Assembly (NCBI RefSeq): GCF_014651135.1
Contig: NZ_BMWH01000030.1
Coordinates: 1-64,000, forward strand
Direction of reading: 5' to 3'
Length of the DNA: 64,000 bases
Source: Streptomyces echinoruber
GTDB taxonomy: Bacteria > Actinomycetota > Actinomycetes > Streptomycetales > Streptomycetaceae
The notes below the pieces were generated by a model. The model was not told the origin of the DNA and made no database searches. It saw only the letters and a program-made list of their open reading frames with translations. This document shows, piece after piece, positions 9,221 through 18,125 of this stretch (the stretch's first letter is position 1; each line of letters starts with the position of its first letter). Made by a program: the position numbers and the translations under genes.

Positions 9221-10000
9221 TCAGCGGGCGTCGTCAGGGAGGAGCCGGGCGAGGGTGCGCACGGCGCGGTACTGGAGGGTCTTGATGGCGCCCTCGTTCT
9301 TGCCCATGACGCGGGCGGTCTCGGCGACGGAGAGGCCCTGGAGGAACCGGAGGGTCACGCACTCCTGCTGCTGGGGGTTGAGCCGGCGTACGGCGTCCAG
9401 CAGGGCGGCGTTGGACAGGTGCTCCAGGACGGAGTCCTCCGGGGAGCGCTCGACCTCGTTGGCGTCGAGCATCTCGCCGGTGGTGATCTCCAGGCGGAAG
9501 CGGCTGGACTTGAAGTGGTCGGCGACCAGGTTGCGGGCGATGGTGACCAGCCAGGCGCCGAAGTCGCGGCCCTGCCAGGTGAAGGTGCCGATGCGGCGCA
9601 GGGCGCGCAGAAAGGTCTCGCTGGTGAGGTCCTCGGCGGTCGCCTTGCCGTTCACCCGGTAGTAGATGTATCGGTACACGGTGTCGCTGTACTGGTCGTA
9701 GAGGCGGCCGAAGGCCTCGGCCTCGCCGGCCTGGGCGCGCTCCACGAGGTCCATCATCCGGGCGCTGTCGCTGTCCGCGGCCGGGCGGCGGGTGGTGGCG
9801 GCACCGCCGGAGCGTCCTCGTCTGCTCACCGCGGCGCCACCGTCGGCCAGCGCGTAGCACGGGTCGGCGAGGGTGGCGGTGGCGAAGGCGGGGACGGCGT
9901 ACGCGGTGGGGACGAGACCGCGCAGCAGGTCCTGGACCGTAGCGACCTTTGCGCGCAGCGTAGCCAGGCCCGAGGCGTCAACCCCGACGTGTGGATACAC
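9221..10000 (-). CDS. bldN: Developmental ECF sigma factor BldN (pro-sigma form)
   Basis: 259 residues. An N-terminal extension of about 85 residues (starting MYPHVGVDASGLATLRAKVA) precedes an ECF sigma factor: region 2 around residues 85-155 with FGAWLVTIARNLVADHFK, and region 4 around 200-255 with LSVAETARVMGKNEGAIKTL as its HTH. The extension corresponds to the pro-sequence cleaved from BldN in S. coelicolor. BldN directs aerial-hypha genes such as chaplins and rodlins. GTG start with GGAG four bases upstream. Followed by rsbN on the same strand. Confidence 0.96.
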   Translation of the reverse strand: MYPHVGVDASGLATLRAKVATVQDLLRGLVPTAYAVPAFATATLADPCYALADGGAAVSRRGRSGGAATTRRPAADSDSARMMDLVERAQAGEAEAFGRLYDQYSDTVYRYIYYRVNGKATAEDLTSETFLRALRRIGTFTWQGRDFGAWLVTIARNLVADHFKSSRFRLEITTGEMLDANEVERSPEDSVLEHLSNAALLDAVRRLNPQQQECVTLRFLQGLSVAETARVMGKNEGAIKTLQYRAVRTLARLLPDDAR

Positions 10001-10487
10001 GGGACTCCCAGAGGCAGAGCTTCCATCACGTGCAGTGCGGGACCGTTCACCCGTCGTAGCGACGGAGGGGTACCGGTTTGCGTCTGAGGAGAATAACGCT
10101 TCGTACAGGCGCTGCTACACCGAGTTGCTCAAATCATCGATTACGTCGCTTCTGTAACCGATTGACACCCGGTCGGCTGTCGGAGAGTGACCGATTCCTG
10201 AACGGATCGGACCGGATCGGGTTGGGTGTCGGACGAGTTGTGGCCGTGTACCGCCAACAGGACTGGACAGGGCCGGTCGGGGGTAAGGAGCTCGGTTCGG
10301 CCCGGCGGACCGGGTGTGTCCCGGGGGCCGTCCCCGGGTGCGTCCTCGAGCCTGTCCGTCCGGTTCGACGCCGGGTCCATCCGGCCGGCCCGGCGCGGGT
10401 CCGTCCGGTGTGGCTCCGGCGGGATCCGGGCCGGCCCAGGCGGGATCCGGTCCGGCGCTAGCGGATCCGGCGCTAGCGGAAGCGGCG
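10001..10487. other. Gene-free stretch upstream of bldN
   Basis: 487 bases between bldN and the 3' end of the HAD-IB gene, both on the minus strand. It must contain the bldN promoter. The part nearest bldN (10080-10230) is distinctly less GC-rich. The distal part holds Pro/Arg-codon-like GC-rich sequence and a short 15-bp repeat AGCGGAAGCGGCGCT around 10465-10500 that enters the end of the HAD-IB gene. I could not place a convincing BldD site or promoter by eye. Confidence 0.5.
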
Positions 10488-11408
10488 CTAGCGGAAGCGG
10501 CGCCGGTGCAGGGCGATCGCCGCCGCCGTGCCGCCGGCCACCGCGCCGACGCCGGCGGCCGCGGGAATGCCGACCTTGGCGGCCTTGCGGCCGGTGCGGT
10601 AGTCGCGCAGCCGCCAGTCGTGCTCGCGGGCGTACTTGCGCAGCTTGTGGTCGGGGTTGATGGCGTACGGGTGGCCGACCAGCGACAGCATCGGGATGTC
10701 GTTGTGGGAGTCGCTGTAGGCGGCGCAGCGGGACAGGTCCAGGCCCTCGGCGGCGGCCAGCGCGCGCACCGCCTCCGCCTTGGCCGGGCCGTGCAGGGGC
10801 TCGCCCACCAGCTTGCCGGTGTAGACGCCGTCCACGGACTCGGCCACCGTGCCGAGCGCGCCGGTCAGGCCGAGGCGGCGGGCGATCACCTGGGCGATCT
10901 CCACGGGGGCGGCGGTGACCAGCCACACCTTCTGGCCGGCGTCCAGGTGGGCCTGGGCCAGGGCGCGGGTGCCCGGCCAGATCCGCTCGGCCATGTACTC
11001 GTCGTAGATCTCCTCGCCGATGGCCTTCAGTTCCGCGACGCGGTGGCCCTTGACGATGGACAGCGCCGAGTCCCGCGCCTCCTGCATGTGCTCGGGGTCC
11101 TCGATCCCGGCCAGCCGGAACCAGGCCTGCTGCCAGGCGAACCGCGCCAGGTCGCGCGTCTCGAAGAACTTCCGCTTGTACAGGCCCCGGCCGAAGTGGA
11201 ACAGCGCCGCGCCCTGCATGACGGTGTTGTCCAGGTCGAAGAAGGCGGCGGCCCGTTCGTCGCCGCGGACCGGGAACTCCGGTTCCTGGGGCGTGCCGGC
11301 GCCCTCCTGCGAAGACTTGCGGGCTGCCTCCGCCGAGGCTTCGCCGGCCAGCACGCTGCGAGCGGTGGCGGAGCGCCTGCGGGGGGTGAGCCATCCGAGA
11401 GCGGCCAT
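10488..11408 (-). CDS. HAD-IB family phosphatase (SerB-like)
   Basis: 306 residues from ATG 11408. After a basic N-terminal stretch, AAFFDLDNTVMQG (about 54-66) is HAD motif I; VWLVTAAPVEIA is motif II; GPAKAEAVRAL carries the motif III Lys; and AAYSDSHNDIPML is motif IV. This is the HAD-IB subfamily that contains SerB and related phosphatases. A Gly/Ala-rich hydrophobic segment near the C-terminus (VGIPAAAGVGAVAGGTAAA) may anchor it to the membrane. It lies between bldN and the divergent glutaredoxin-like gene. Confidence 0.85.
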   Translation of the reverse strand: MAALGWLTPRRRSATARSVLAGEASAEAARKSSQEGAGTPQEPEFPVRGDERAAAFFDLDNTVMQGAALFHFGRGLYKRKFFETRDLARFAWQQAWFRLAGIEDPEHMQEARDSALSIVKGHRVAELKAIGEEIYDEYMAERIWPGTRALAQAHLDAGQKVWLVTAAPVEIAQVIARRLGLTGALGTVAESVDGVYTGKLVGEPLHGPAKAEAVRALAAAEGLDLSRCAAYSDSHNDIPMLSLVGHPYAINPDHKLRKYAREHDWRLRDYRTGRKAAKVGIPAAAGVGAVAGGTAAAIALHRRRFR

Positions 11409-11672
11409 GGCGTGAGCATAGCCAGTCCGTTCGGCGGTTCCGGAGCCGAGAGGTTGGCGAGCCGTGAACTCTTCGCGACCGGATGGGTGAGGGAGCGGCA
11501 CGACCGGTGTGGCGGGGGAGGTGTGCGGGCGGGGCGGGTGCGCCGGGCCCGGCGGGGCGGCGGGGCGCGGGGGCTGTGCGGGGCGGTCGTGTGAGGCGGC
11601 CGTGCGGGACTGTGCGGGGCGGTCGTGTGAGGCGTCGTACGGACGCTGGGAGCGGTCGCCGCAGGGGTGACA

Positions 11673-11951
11673 ATGGCCGGTATGAGTCCTCTCTTCCGCC
11701 GCAGGCCGGCTCAGGACCGTGTCGTGACGCTGATCCGCAAACCCGGTTGCCACCTGTGTGACGACGCACAGGCGGTGGTCGAGAAGGTGTGCGCCGATCT
11801 CGGCGTGCGCTGGGAGCAGAAGGACATCACCGAGGATCCCCGGCTCCACGACCAGTACTGGGAGCAGATCCCCGTGGTGCTGATCGACGGCGAGCAGCAC
11901 ACGTTCTGGCGGGTCGACGAGGGCCGGCTGCGCCGGGCGCTGACGGACTGA
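11673..11951 (+). CDS. Glutaredoxin-family thiol-disulfide protein
   Basis: 92 residues. KPGCHLCDDA supplies a CxxC redox pair in a thioredoxin-fold context (beta strand RVVTLIRKPG before it), and QIPVVLIDGEQH is the cis-Pro loop and strand of glutaredoxins. AGGGG at 11663-11667 favours ATG 11673; ATG 11682 is the alternative. It is divergent from the HAD-IB gene and lies upstream of rex. A cytoplasmic thiol-exchange role is the family expectation, and the nearness to a redox sensor is suggestive only. Confidence 0.88.
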   Translation: MAGMSPLFRRRPAQDRVVTLIRKPGCHLCDDAQAVVEKVCADLGVRWEQKDITEDPRLHDQYWEQIPVVLIDGEQHTFWRVDEGRLRRALTD

Positions 11952-12346
11952 TGACGGACTGAGACGGCTTCTGCCCGGGTCTCCCGCGGTCTCCCGCGGT
12001 CTTCCGGGTCTCTTCGGGCCGACCCTTGGTCTTCCGGGCCGCGCCCTGGTCGCCCAAGCCGCTCCGGTCCTCCGAGCCGCTCAGGTCCTTCGGACCGCCC
12101 TGATCGTCCGGCCCGCCGGAGGTGTCCGGACGGCCGAGGCGTCCGGATCTTCCAGGGCGTCCGAGTCGTCCGAAAAGTCGCTTAGGATCGACGAGGACGT
12201 GAATTCGGGGGCGACGGATCGTTGAGGAGAGTGGCGGTCGTGTCCCCATTCGGAGAGGAACGTCGGCGGCTGTGCGCCGGTTCCCGCCGCGCGCGCCGGG
12301 GGTGCGTGAGCCCGGTCACGTTGGCCGGGCAAATCGGACACCATCT
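11952..12346. other. Gene-free leader region before rex
   Basis: About 395 bases between the glutaredoxin-like gene and the Rex operator. 11970-12150 is filled with imperfect short repeats of the CTTCCGG/CCGCTC type and reads open on both strands without any family match. The segment 12165-12310 is less repetitive. I see no gene in it. Confidence 0.5.
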
Positions 12347-12375
12347 TTGTGCACACGTTCACAAAGACATAGCCT
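12346..12375 (+). promoter_or_regulatory. Putative rex-hem promoter overlapping ROP
   Basis: TTTGTG (12346-12351) and TAGCCT (12370-12375), 18 bases apart, form a plausible promoter whose -35 half lies inside the Rex operator. That overlap would explain repression by steric exclusion. Inferred by eye. Confidence 0.45.
12347..12364. promoter_or_regulatory. Rex operator (ROP)
   Basis: TTGTGCACACGTTCACAA matches the palindromic Rex operator described in S. coelicolor (TTGTG half-site, 8-base core, CACAA). It sits 77 bases before rex, so the rex-hem operon should be repressed by Rex and relieved when NADH rises under oxygen limitation. Confidence 0.93.
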
Positions 12376-12440
12376 GCTGTCGACGGGGCGGTCCGGGGAC
12401 GAGTGACCGCCCACAGCCCCGCTCTACCCGCAGGAGCACC

Positions 12441-13322
12441 GTGGCAACTGGCCGAACTCACCGACCGGCGACCCGCAGCCGAGGGATTCCCGAGGCCACC
12501 GTCGCCCGGCTTCCGCTGTACCTCCGAGCCCTGACGGCGCTGTCGGAACGCTCGGTCCCCACGGTCTCCTCCGAGGAGCTGGCGGCCGCCGCGGGGGTGA
12601 ACTCCGCCAAGCTGCGCAAGGACTTCTCCTACCTGGGTTCCTACGGCACCCGCGGCGTCGGCTACGACGTCGAGTATCTCGTCTACCAGATCTCCCGGGA
12701 ACTCGGCCTGACCCAGGACTGGCCGGTTGTCATCGTCGGTATCGGCAACCTCGGCGCCGCCCTCGCCAACTACGGCGGCTTCGCCTCCCGCGGCTTCCGG
12801 GTCGCCGCGCTCATCGACGCCGACCCCGACCTCACCGGCCGGGTCGTCGCCGGCATCCCGGTGCAGCACTCCGACGACCTGGAGAAGATCGTCGAGGAGA
12901 ACGGCGTCTCGATCGGCGTGATCACGACCCCGGCCGGCGTGGCGCAGGAGGTCTGCGACCGCTTGGTGAACGCCGGCGTCACCTCCATCCTGAACTTCGC
13001 GCCGACCGTGCTGTCCGTCCCGGACGGCGTCGACGTGCGCAAGGTGGACCTCTCCATCGAGCTGCAGATCCTCGCCTTCCACGAGCAGCGCAAGGCCGGC
13101 GAGCTGGCCGCCGACGCGCCCCTGCCGGAGACCCCGGCCGACGCGATACCGGCCACCACCCGTCAGCAGATCCCGGCCGAGGCCGCCGCCCAGGACGCCG
13201 CGCGCGCCCGCCGTGGCGCGGGAAGCGCGGGGGGCACAGGAAGCGCGAAGGGCGCGGCAAAGACCAAGGACCCGGCCGACCAGGGGCCCGACGGGGACGT
13301 CCCCGCCGTGATGCCGGCATGA
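12441..13322 (+). CDS. rex: Redox-sensing transcriptional repressor Rex
   Basis: 293 residues. The N-terminal winged HTH (about 18-85) contains VSSEELAAAAGVNSAKLRKD and YLGSYGTRGVGY. The Rossmann domain begins VVIVGIGNLGAALANY with GxGxxG at 100-105, the NADH/NAD+ sensor. The C-terminal helix that swaps between dimer subunits follows. A tail of about 60 Ala-rich residues is longer than in the S. coelicolor protein (about 258 residues). GTG start 77 bases after a perfect operator, so it should autoregulate. Its stop overlaps the hemA ATG. Confidence 0.97.
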   Translation: MATGRTHRPATRSRGIPEATVARLPLYLRALTALSERSVPTVSSEELAAAAGVNSAKLRKDFSYLGSYGTRGVGYDVEYLVYQISRELGLTQDWPVVIVGIGNLGAALANYGGFASRGFRVAALIDADPDLTGRVVAGIPVQHSDDLEKIVEENGVSIGVITTPAGVAQEVCDRLVNAGVTSILNFAPTVLSVPDGVDVRKVDLSIELQILAFHEQRKAGELAADAPLPETPADAIPATTRQQIPAEAAAQDAARARRGAGSAGGTGSAKGAAKTKDPADQGPDGDVPAVMPA

Positions 13323-15055
13323 GTCTCCTCGTCGTCGGACTGAGTCACCGCAGCGCACCCGTCAGCGTCCTGGAGCGTGCCTCGCTCAGCGAGGACGCCC
13401 AGGTCAAGCTGGCGCAGGACACCGTCGCCGCCGAGCCGGCCACCGAGGCCGCGGTGCTGGCCACCTGCAACCGCATCGAGCTGTACGCCGACGTGGACAA
13501 GTTCCACGCCGGTGTCGCCGAGCTGTCCACGCTGCTGGCCCGGCACAGCGGGGTCGGCCTGGACGAGCTGACTCCGTACCTGTATGTCCACTACGAGGAC
13601 CGGGCCGTCCACCACCTGTTCTCGGTGGCCTGCGGCCTGGACTCGATGGTCGTCGGCGAGGGCCAGATCCTCGGCCAGATCAAGGACTGCCTCGCCCGCG
13701 CCCAGGAGCTGCACACCGCGGGGCGGCTGCTCAACGACCTGTTCCAGCAGGCGCTGCGGGTCGGCAAGCGCGCCCACTCCGAGACCGGCATCGACCGCGC
13801 CGGGCAGTCCCTGGTCAGCTTCGGCCTGGAGCAGCTCGCCGCGGGCGCGCCCGTGGCGCGGTGGGCGCGGGGCAAGCGGGCCCTGGTCATCGGCGCCGGC
13901 TCGATGTCCTCGCTGGCCGCGGCCACGCTCGCGCGCGCGGGCGTCGCCGAGATCGTCGTCGCCAACCGCACCTTCGAGCGCGCCGAGCGCCTCGCGCGCA
14001 TCCTCACCGAGGGCGGCGAGAACGCCGTGACGGCGCGCGCGGTGCGGATGGACGCGGTGCGCGACGAGCTGACACGTGCCGACGTCGCCGTCTCCTGCAC
14101 CGGCGCCACCGGGATCGTGCTGACCGCCGAGGAGGTCGCGGCGGCCGTCGAGGGCCGCACCGGGCACCCCGCGGAGGTCGTCCGTGAGGCGCACGGCGGC
14201 GGCCGTACGGCGGCGGTGGCGGCGTCGGCGACGGCGGAGGTGCGCGAGACGCCGCTGCCGCCGGCCTCCGTCGGCTCCGACGAGGACTGCCCGCTGGAGC
14301 TGGCCGCCCCCGGTTTCTCCGTGGCGGGCGAGGCCGCCGTGGCCGGCATGGACGCGGCCACGCTGGAGCAGCACGCGGCCTGGGTGGACAACGGGACCGT
14401 CGACCGCCGCGCGGAGCTGCGCCGCAGCGTCGAGGCCGACGCCGAGCTGATCACCGCGCTCGCCGCGACCGCGGCCACCCTCGGCCGCATCCCCGAGCGG
14501 CGCCGGCCCGAGCCGGTGGCGCAGCCGCCGCGGCCCGCACCGGTGCTGTTCCTGCTGGACCTGGCCATGCCGCGGGACGTCGACGCGGCCGTGCACCGGC
14601 TGGCCGGGGTGCGCCTGGTGGACATCGAGACGCTCGCCGAGGCGTCCGCGGACGCGCCGATGGCCGCCGACGTCGACCAGGTCCGGCGTATCGTCTCCGA
14701 CGAGGTCGCCGCCTTCGGCGCGGCCCAGCGCGCGGCGCACATCACACCGACCGTGGTGGCGCTGCGCAGCATGGCCGCCGAGGTCGTCGCCGCCGAGATC
14801 GCCCGCCTGGAGGGGCGGCTGCCCGATCTCGACGACCGGCAGCGCGGCGAGATCACCCAGACCATACGCAGGGTCGTGGACAAGCTGCTGCACGCGCCGA
14901 CGGTGCGGGTCAAGCAGCTCGCGGCCGAGCCCGGCGGCGCCGGGTACGCGGACGCGCTGCGCACCCTGTTCGACCTCGACCCCGAGACGGTGGCCGCCGT
15001 CTCCCGGGCCGACGGAAGCCCCCAGAACAATGGCGAGAACAGAGGGCCGGTATGA
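13319..15055 (+). CDS. hemA: Glutamyl-tRNA reductase HemA
   Basis: 578 residues. It makes glutamate-1-semialdehyde from glutamyl-tRNA and NADPH, the first committed tetrapyrrole step. VLATCNRIELY contains the catalytic Cys50; VVGEGQILGQIKDC is the conserved substrate block; VIGAGSMSSLAA is the NADPH-binding glycine motif. Between the strand ADVAVSCTGATGIVLT and the conserved FLLDLAMPRDVD lies an insertion of about 130 residues that most bacterial HemA (about 420 residues) lack; I recall S. coelicolor HemA at 581 residues, so it is a genus feature. Coupled to rex and hemC by ATGA overlaps. Confidence 0.96.
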   Translation: MSLLVVGLSHRSAPVSVLERASLSEDAQVKLAQDTVAAEPATEAAVLATCNRIELYADVDKFHAGVAELSTLLARHSGVGLDELTPYLYVHYEDRAVHHLFSVACGLDSMVVGEGQILGQIKDCLARAQELHTAGRLLNDLFQQALRVGKRAHSETGIDRAGQSLVSFGLEQLAAGAPVARWARGKRALVIGAGSMSSLAAATLARAGVAEIVVANRTFERAERLARILTEGGENAVTARAVRMDAVRDELTRADVAVSCTGATGIVLTAEEVAAAVEGRTGHPAEVVREAHGGGRTAAVAASATAEVRETPLPPASVGSDEDCPLELAAPGFSVAGEAAVAGMDAATLEQHAAWVDNGTVDRRAELRRSVEADAELITALAATAATLGRIPERRRPEPVAQPPRPAPVLFLLDLAMPRDVDAAVHRLAGVRLVDIETLAEASADAPMAADVDQVRRIVSDEVAAFGAAQRAAHITPTVVALRSMAAEVVAAEIARLEGRLPDLDDRQRGEITQTIRRVVDKLLHAPTVRVKQLAAEPGGAGYADALRTLFDLDPETVAAVSRADGSPQNNGENRGPV

Positions 15056-16206
15056 GTGACACGCGTGAGCCGCAGGGGCGCGCCGGCGCCGAGAGCACGT
15101 GGGGGCGCCCCCACGGGAGCGCATCCGAGCGTGGGGGAGCGCGGAGGCCCGAAGGGGTGAGCACGGTCGGGCTCTCGGCGCCGGCTGGAGCGCCCCGGAG
15201 GCGAACCTCCGGGAAAGGGGCGCCGTTGAGGCTCGGAACCAGGCGCAGCAAGCTCGCCATGGCCCAGTCCGGGCAGGTGGCGGACGCCGTGAGCCGGGTG
15301 ACCGGGCGGCCCGTCGAACTCGTCGAGATCACGACGTACGGCGACACCTCCCGCGAGCACCTCGCGCAGATCGGCGGGACCGGCGTGTTCGTCACCGCGC
15401 TGCGTGACGCGCTGCTGCGCGGTGAGGTCGACTTCGCGGTGCACTCGCTGAAGGACCTGCCGACCGCGCAGCCCGACGAGCTGGTGCTGGCCGCGGTGCC
15501 GGTGCGCGAGGACCCGCGGGATGTGATCGTCGCGCGGGACGCGATGAAGTTCACCGACCTGCCGCGCGGCGCCCGCGTCGGTACCGGTTCGCCGCGCCGC
15601 ATGGCGCAGTTGAACGCGTACGCGCGCAGCCACGGGATGGACATCGAGACGGTGCCCATCCGCGGCAACGTCGACACCCGCATCGGGTACGTCCACCAGG
15701 GGGAGCTGGACGCCGTCGTCCTGGCCGCCGCCGGGCTGAACCGGATCGGCCGCATCGAGGAGGCGACCGACTTCCTGTCGGTCGACACGGTGCTGCCCGC
15801 CCCTGGCCAGGGGGCTCTCGCGATCGAGTGCGCCGCCGCCGACGCGGACCTCGTCGCCGCGCTCGCCGTGCTCGACGACCCGTTCACGCGGGCCGCCGTG
15901 ACGGCCGAGCGGTCACTGCTCGCCGCCCTGGAGGCCGGCTGCAGTGCCCCCGTGGGCGCGCTGGCCGACCTTCCCCCGCTTTCGGCGCCGCTCGAGCGGG
16001 GGAGTTCCCACGCCGACGGGCAGATTGTCCAGGAAATGCGTCTGCGGGGCGTCGTCGGAACCACCGACGGCACCACGCTGGTGCAGTTGTCCACCACCGG
16101 TCCCGTGCCCGGGACGCACGAGGGCGCTGTGGCGCTCGGCCGCGAACTCGCCGCCGAGATGCTCGCCCAGGGCGCGGCCGGTCTGATGGGGGAGCGAGCA
16201 CATTGA
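15052..16206 (+). CDS. hemC: Porphobilinogen deaminase HemC with palindromic insertions
   Basis: 384 residues against a usual 310-320. It polymerises four porphobilinogens into hydroxymethylbilane. The conserved core starts LRLGTRRSKLAMAQSG at residue 59; VHSLKDLPT, GTGSPRRMAQL and EAGCSAPVGAL (cofactor-attaching Cys297) are all present. The first 58 residues correspond to DNA holding perfect palindromes, and a 13-residue stretch PPLSAPLERGSSH after ADL is another hairpin element read in frame. Both extras are absent from the S. coelicolor protein as I remember it. ATG overlaps the hemA stop. Confidence 0.94.
   Translation: MSDTREPQGRAGAESTWGRPHGSASERGGARRPEGVSTVGLSAPAGAPRRRTSGKGAPLRLGTRRSKLAMAQSGQVADAVSRVTGRPVELVEITTYGDTSREHLAQIGGTGVFVTALRDALLRGEVDFAVHSLKDLPTAQPDELVLAAVPVREDPRDVIVARDAMKFTDLPRGARVGTGSPRRMAQLNAYARSHGMDIETVPIRGNVDTRIGYVHQGELDAVVLAAAGLNRIGRIEEATDFLSVDTVLPAPGQGALAIECAAADADLVAALAVLDDPFTRAAVTAERSLLAALEAGCSAPVGALADLPPLSAPLERGSSHADGQIVQEMRLRGVVGTTDGTTLVQLSTTGPVPGTHEGAVALGRELAAEMLAQGAAGLMGERAH
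15098..15115. repeat. Perfect palindrome inside the hemC N-terminal extension
   Basis: CGTGGGGGCGCCCCCACG is an 18-bp perfect palindrome. It is followed within 40 bases by a further GAGCGTGGGGGAG word, a pattern seen in dispersed streptomycete palindromic elements. It lies between the hemC ATG and the start of the conserved enzyme core. Confidence 0.75.
15973..16002. repeat. REP-like hairpin inserted in frame in hemC
   Basis: CCCCCGCT (15973-15980) and AGCGGGGG (15995-16002) frame a 14-base GC-rich loop including CTCGAGCGGG. This is the shape of the short palindromic repeats commonly dispersed in Streptomyces intergenic DNA, but here it lies within the hemC reading frame and adds 13 codons. 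Confidence 0.75.
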
Positions 16207-17909
16207 GCCCCACCACCCTTCCCGCCGGTTCGGAGCACGGGCACGTCACCTTCCTGGGTGCCGGACCCGGAGATCCGGGACTGCTGACGCTGCGCGCCGT
16301 GGAGGCGCTGGCGCACGCGGACGTCCTCGTCGCCGCCCCCGAGGTGGCCGACGTGGTCCGCAGGCACGCCAGGCAGGGCGTGACCGTCGTGCACACGGAC
16401 GCGGACCCCTCGTCGGACCCGCAGCCGGGCACGGGCACGCCGCAGCTCACGGTCGTTGACGGCACGTCAGCAACCGTTCCCGCCCCCGCGGCTCGGGATG
16501 CCGCACATCTTGTCATGGAGGCCGCGCGGGGCGGCAGGCGGGTCGTGCGTGCGGTGCTCGGCGACCCCGGCCTGGACGCCTACGCCGCCGACGAGATGCT
16601 GGCCTGCGCCGCCGCGGGCGTGCCCTTCGAGGTCGTCCCCGGTGTCGCCACCGGTGTCGGCGTGCCCGCCTACGCCGGTGTGCCGCTGCGCGACGCCCAC
16701 GGCACCGACGTGCGCTTCGTGGACGCCCGCACCGCCACCGACCGCTGCTGGACCGAGCTGGGCGCCTCCGACGGCACCGTGGTGCTGAGTACGACCCTGG
16801 ACTCGGTGCCCGCGGCCGCCGGCGAGCTGGTGTCGGCGGGCCGCAAGCCGGACACCCCCGTCACGGTCACCGTGGCCGGGACGACGACGCGGCAGCGCAC
16901 CTGGACGGCGACCCTCGGCACGATCGCCCAGACCCTGAAGCAGGCCAAGGTGCTGCCCTCCCCGCAGGGCGGGCGCCCGGTGATAGCCGTGGTCGGCGAC
17001 CGCAGCGCCGCCGCGCAGCGGGACCGGCTGGCCTGGTTCGAGTCCAAGCCGCTGTTCGGCTGGAAGGTCCTCGTCCCGCGCACCAAGGAGCAGGCGGCCT
17101 CGCTCTCCGACCAGCTCCGCTCCTATGGCGCCGTCCCGCACGAGGTGCCGACCATCGCCGTCGAGCCGCCGCGCACGCCCCAGCAGATGGAGCGCGCCGT
17201 CAAGGGCCTGGTGACCGGCCGCTACGAGTGGATCGCCTTCACCTCCGTCAACGCGGTCAAGGCGGTCCGCGAGAAGTTCGAGGAGTACGGCCTCGACGCG
17301 CGCGCCTTCGCCGGCATCAAGGTCGCCGCGGTCGGCGAGCAGACCGCGAAGGCCCTCGTCGCCTTCGGTGTGAAGCCGGACCTGGTGCCCAGCGGCGAGC
17401 AGTCGGCGGCGGGCCTGCTGGAGGACTGGCCGCCCTACGACCCGGTCTTCGACCCGATCGACCGGGTGTTCCTGCCGCGCGCCGACATCGCCACGGAGAC
17501 CCTGGTGGCCGGGCTGATCGAGCTCGGCTGGGAGGTCGACGACGTCACCGCCTACCGCACCGTGCGCGCCTCGCCGCCGCCGGCCGAGACCCGTGAGGCG
17601 ATCAAGGGCGGCGGCTTCGACGCGGTCCTGTTCACGTCCTCCTCGACGGTGCGCAACCTGGTCGGCATCGCCGGCAAGCCGCACAACGTCACCGTGATCG
17701 CCTGCATCGGCCCGGCCACGGCCAAGACGGCGGAGGAGCACGGCCTGCGCGTGGACGTCATGGCCCCCGAGCCGTCCGTCCACAAGCTGGCCGAGGCCCT
17801 CGCCGACTACGGCGCCAAGCGCCGCCTGGCGGCCCTGGAGGCCGGCGACCCGGTGACCCGGCCCAGCGAGCGGCGAGCGGGTGCGCGCCGGCGGCGCACG
17901 ACGACGTGA
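16203..17909 (+). CDS. hemD: Bifunctional uroporphyrinogen-III C-methyltransferase / uroporphyrinogen-III synthase
   Basis: 568 residues from TTG 16203, which overlaps the hemC stop by four bases. The N-terminal half has the SAM-dependent methyltransferase fold: VTFLGAGPGDPGLLTLRA at 14-31 and a later GVPAYAGVPLRDA. The C-terminal half (about 280-560) is uroporphyrinogen-III synthase with VPRTKEQAASLSDQLRSYGA and the late VLFTSSSTVRNLVG. The fusion cyclises hydroxymethylbilane and can divert uroporphyrinogen III to sirohaem and cobalamin. An open frame exists further upstream but is inside hemC. Confidence 0.94.
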   Translation: MSPTTLPAGSEHGHVTFLGAGPGDPGLLTLRAVEALAHADVLVAAPEVADVVRRHARQGVTVVHTDADPSSDPQPGTGTPQLTVVDGTSATVPAPAARDAAHLVMEAARGGRRVVRAVLGDPGLDAYAADEMLACAAAGVPFEVVPGVATGVGVPAYAGVPLRDAHGTDVRFVDARTATDRCWTELGASDGTVVLSTTLDSVPAAAGELVSAGRKPDTPVTVTVAGTTTRQRTWTATLGTIAQTLKQAKVLPSPQGGRPVIAVVGDRSAAAQRDRLAWFESKPLFGWKVLVPRTKEQAASLSDQLRSYGAVPHEVPTIAVEPPRTPQQMERAVKGLVTGRYEWIAFTSVNAVKAVREKFEEYGLDARAFAGIKVAAVGEQTAKALVAFGVKPDLVPSGEQSAAGLLEDWPPYDPVFDPIDRVFLPRADIATETLVAGLIELGWEVDDVTAYRTVRASPPPAETREAIKGGGFDAVLFTSSSTVRNLVGIAGKPHNVTVIACIGPATAKTAEEHGLRVDVMAPEPSVHKLAEALADYGAKRRLAALEAGDPVTRPSERRAGARRRRTTT

Positions 17910-17961
17910 GACGCCCTCGGCCTGCGGACGCGCCCTGTACTGCGGTATGGGGCGCGTTCTG

Positions 17962-18062
17962 CTTTCCGGGTGTTCCGGGTGTTCCGGGGGTTCCGGGTGT
18001 TCTGGGGGTTCCGGGGGTTCCGGGGGTTTCCCGGGCGTCTTTCCGGGCGTCCATCCGGGGTG
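17962..18062 (+). repeat. 9/10-bp tandem repeat after hemD
   Basis: About ten copies of TTCCGGGTG / TTCCGGGGG variants follow the hemD stop. It marks the left edge of the accessory block. No terminator-like hairpin is obvious in the gap. Confidence 0.8.
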
Positions 18063-18125
18063 CCGGAATCCGATGACCGCCGGCGCGGCAGTGGGAGTGG
18101 GAGCCGGGCGGCGGTCCACGAGTCC

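Noticed and set aside
13591..15696. Minus-strand frame opposite hemA and hemC
   Set aside because: No family resemblance, composition typical of antisense GC-rich DNA, and it overlaps two essential genes with clear motifs.
15828..16202. Upstream extension of hemD
   Set aside because: Lies entirely inside hemC in another frame. TTG 16203 overlaps the hemC stop as in a normal coupled operon.
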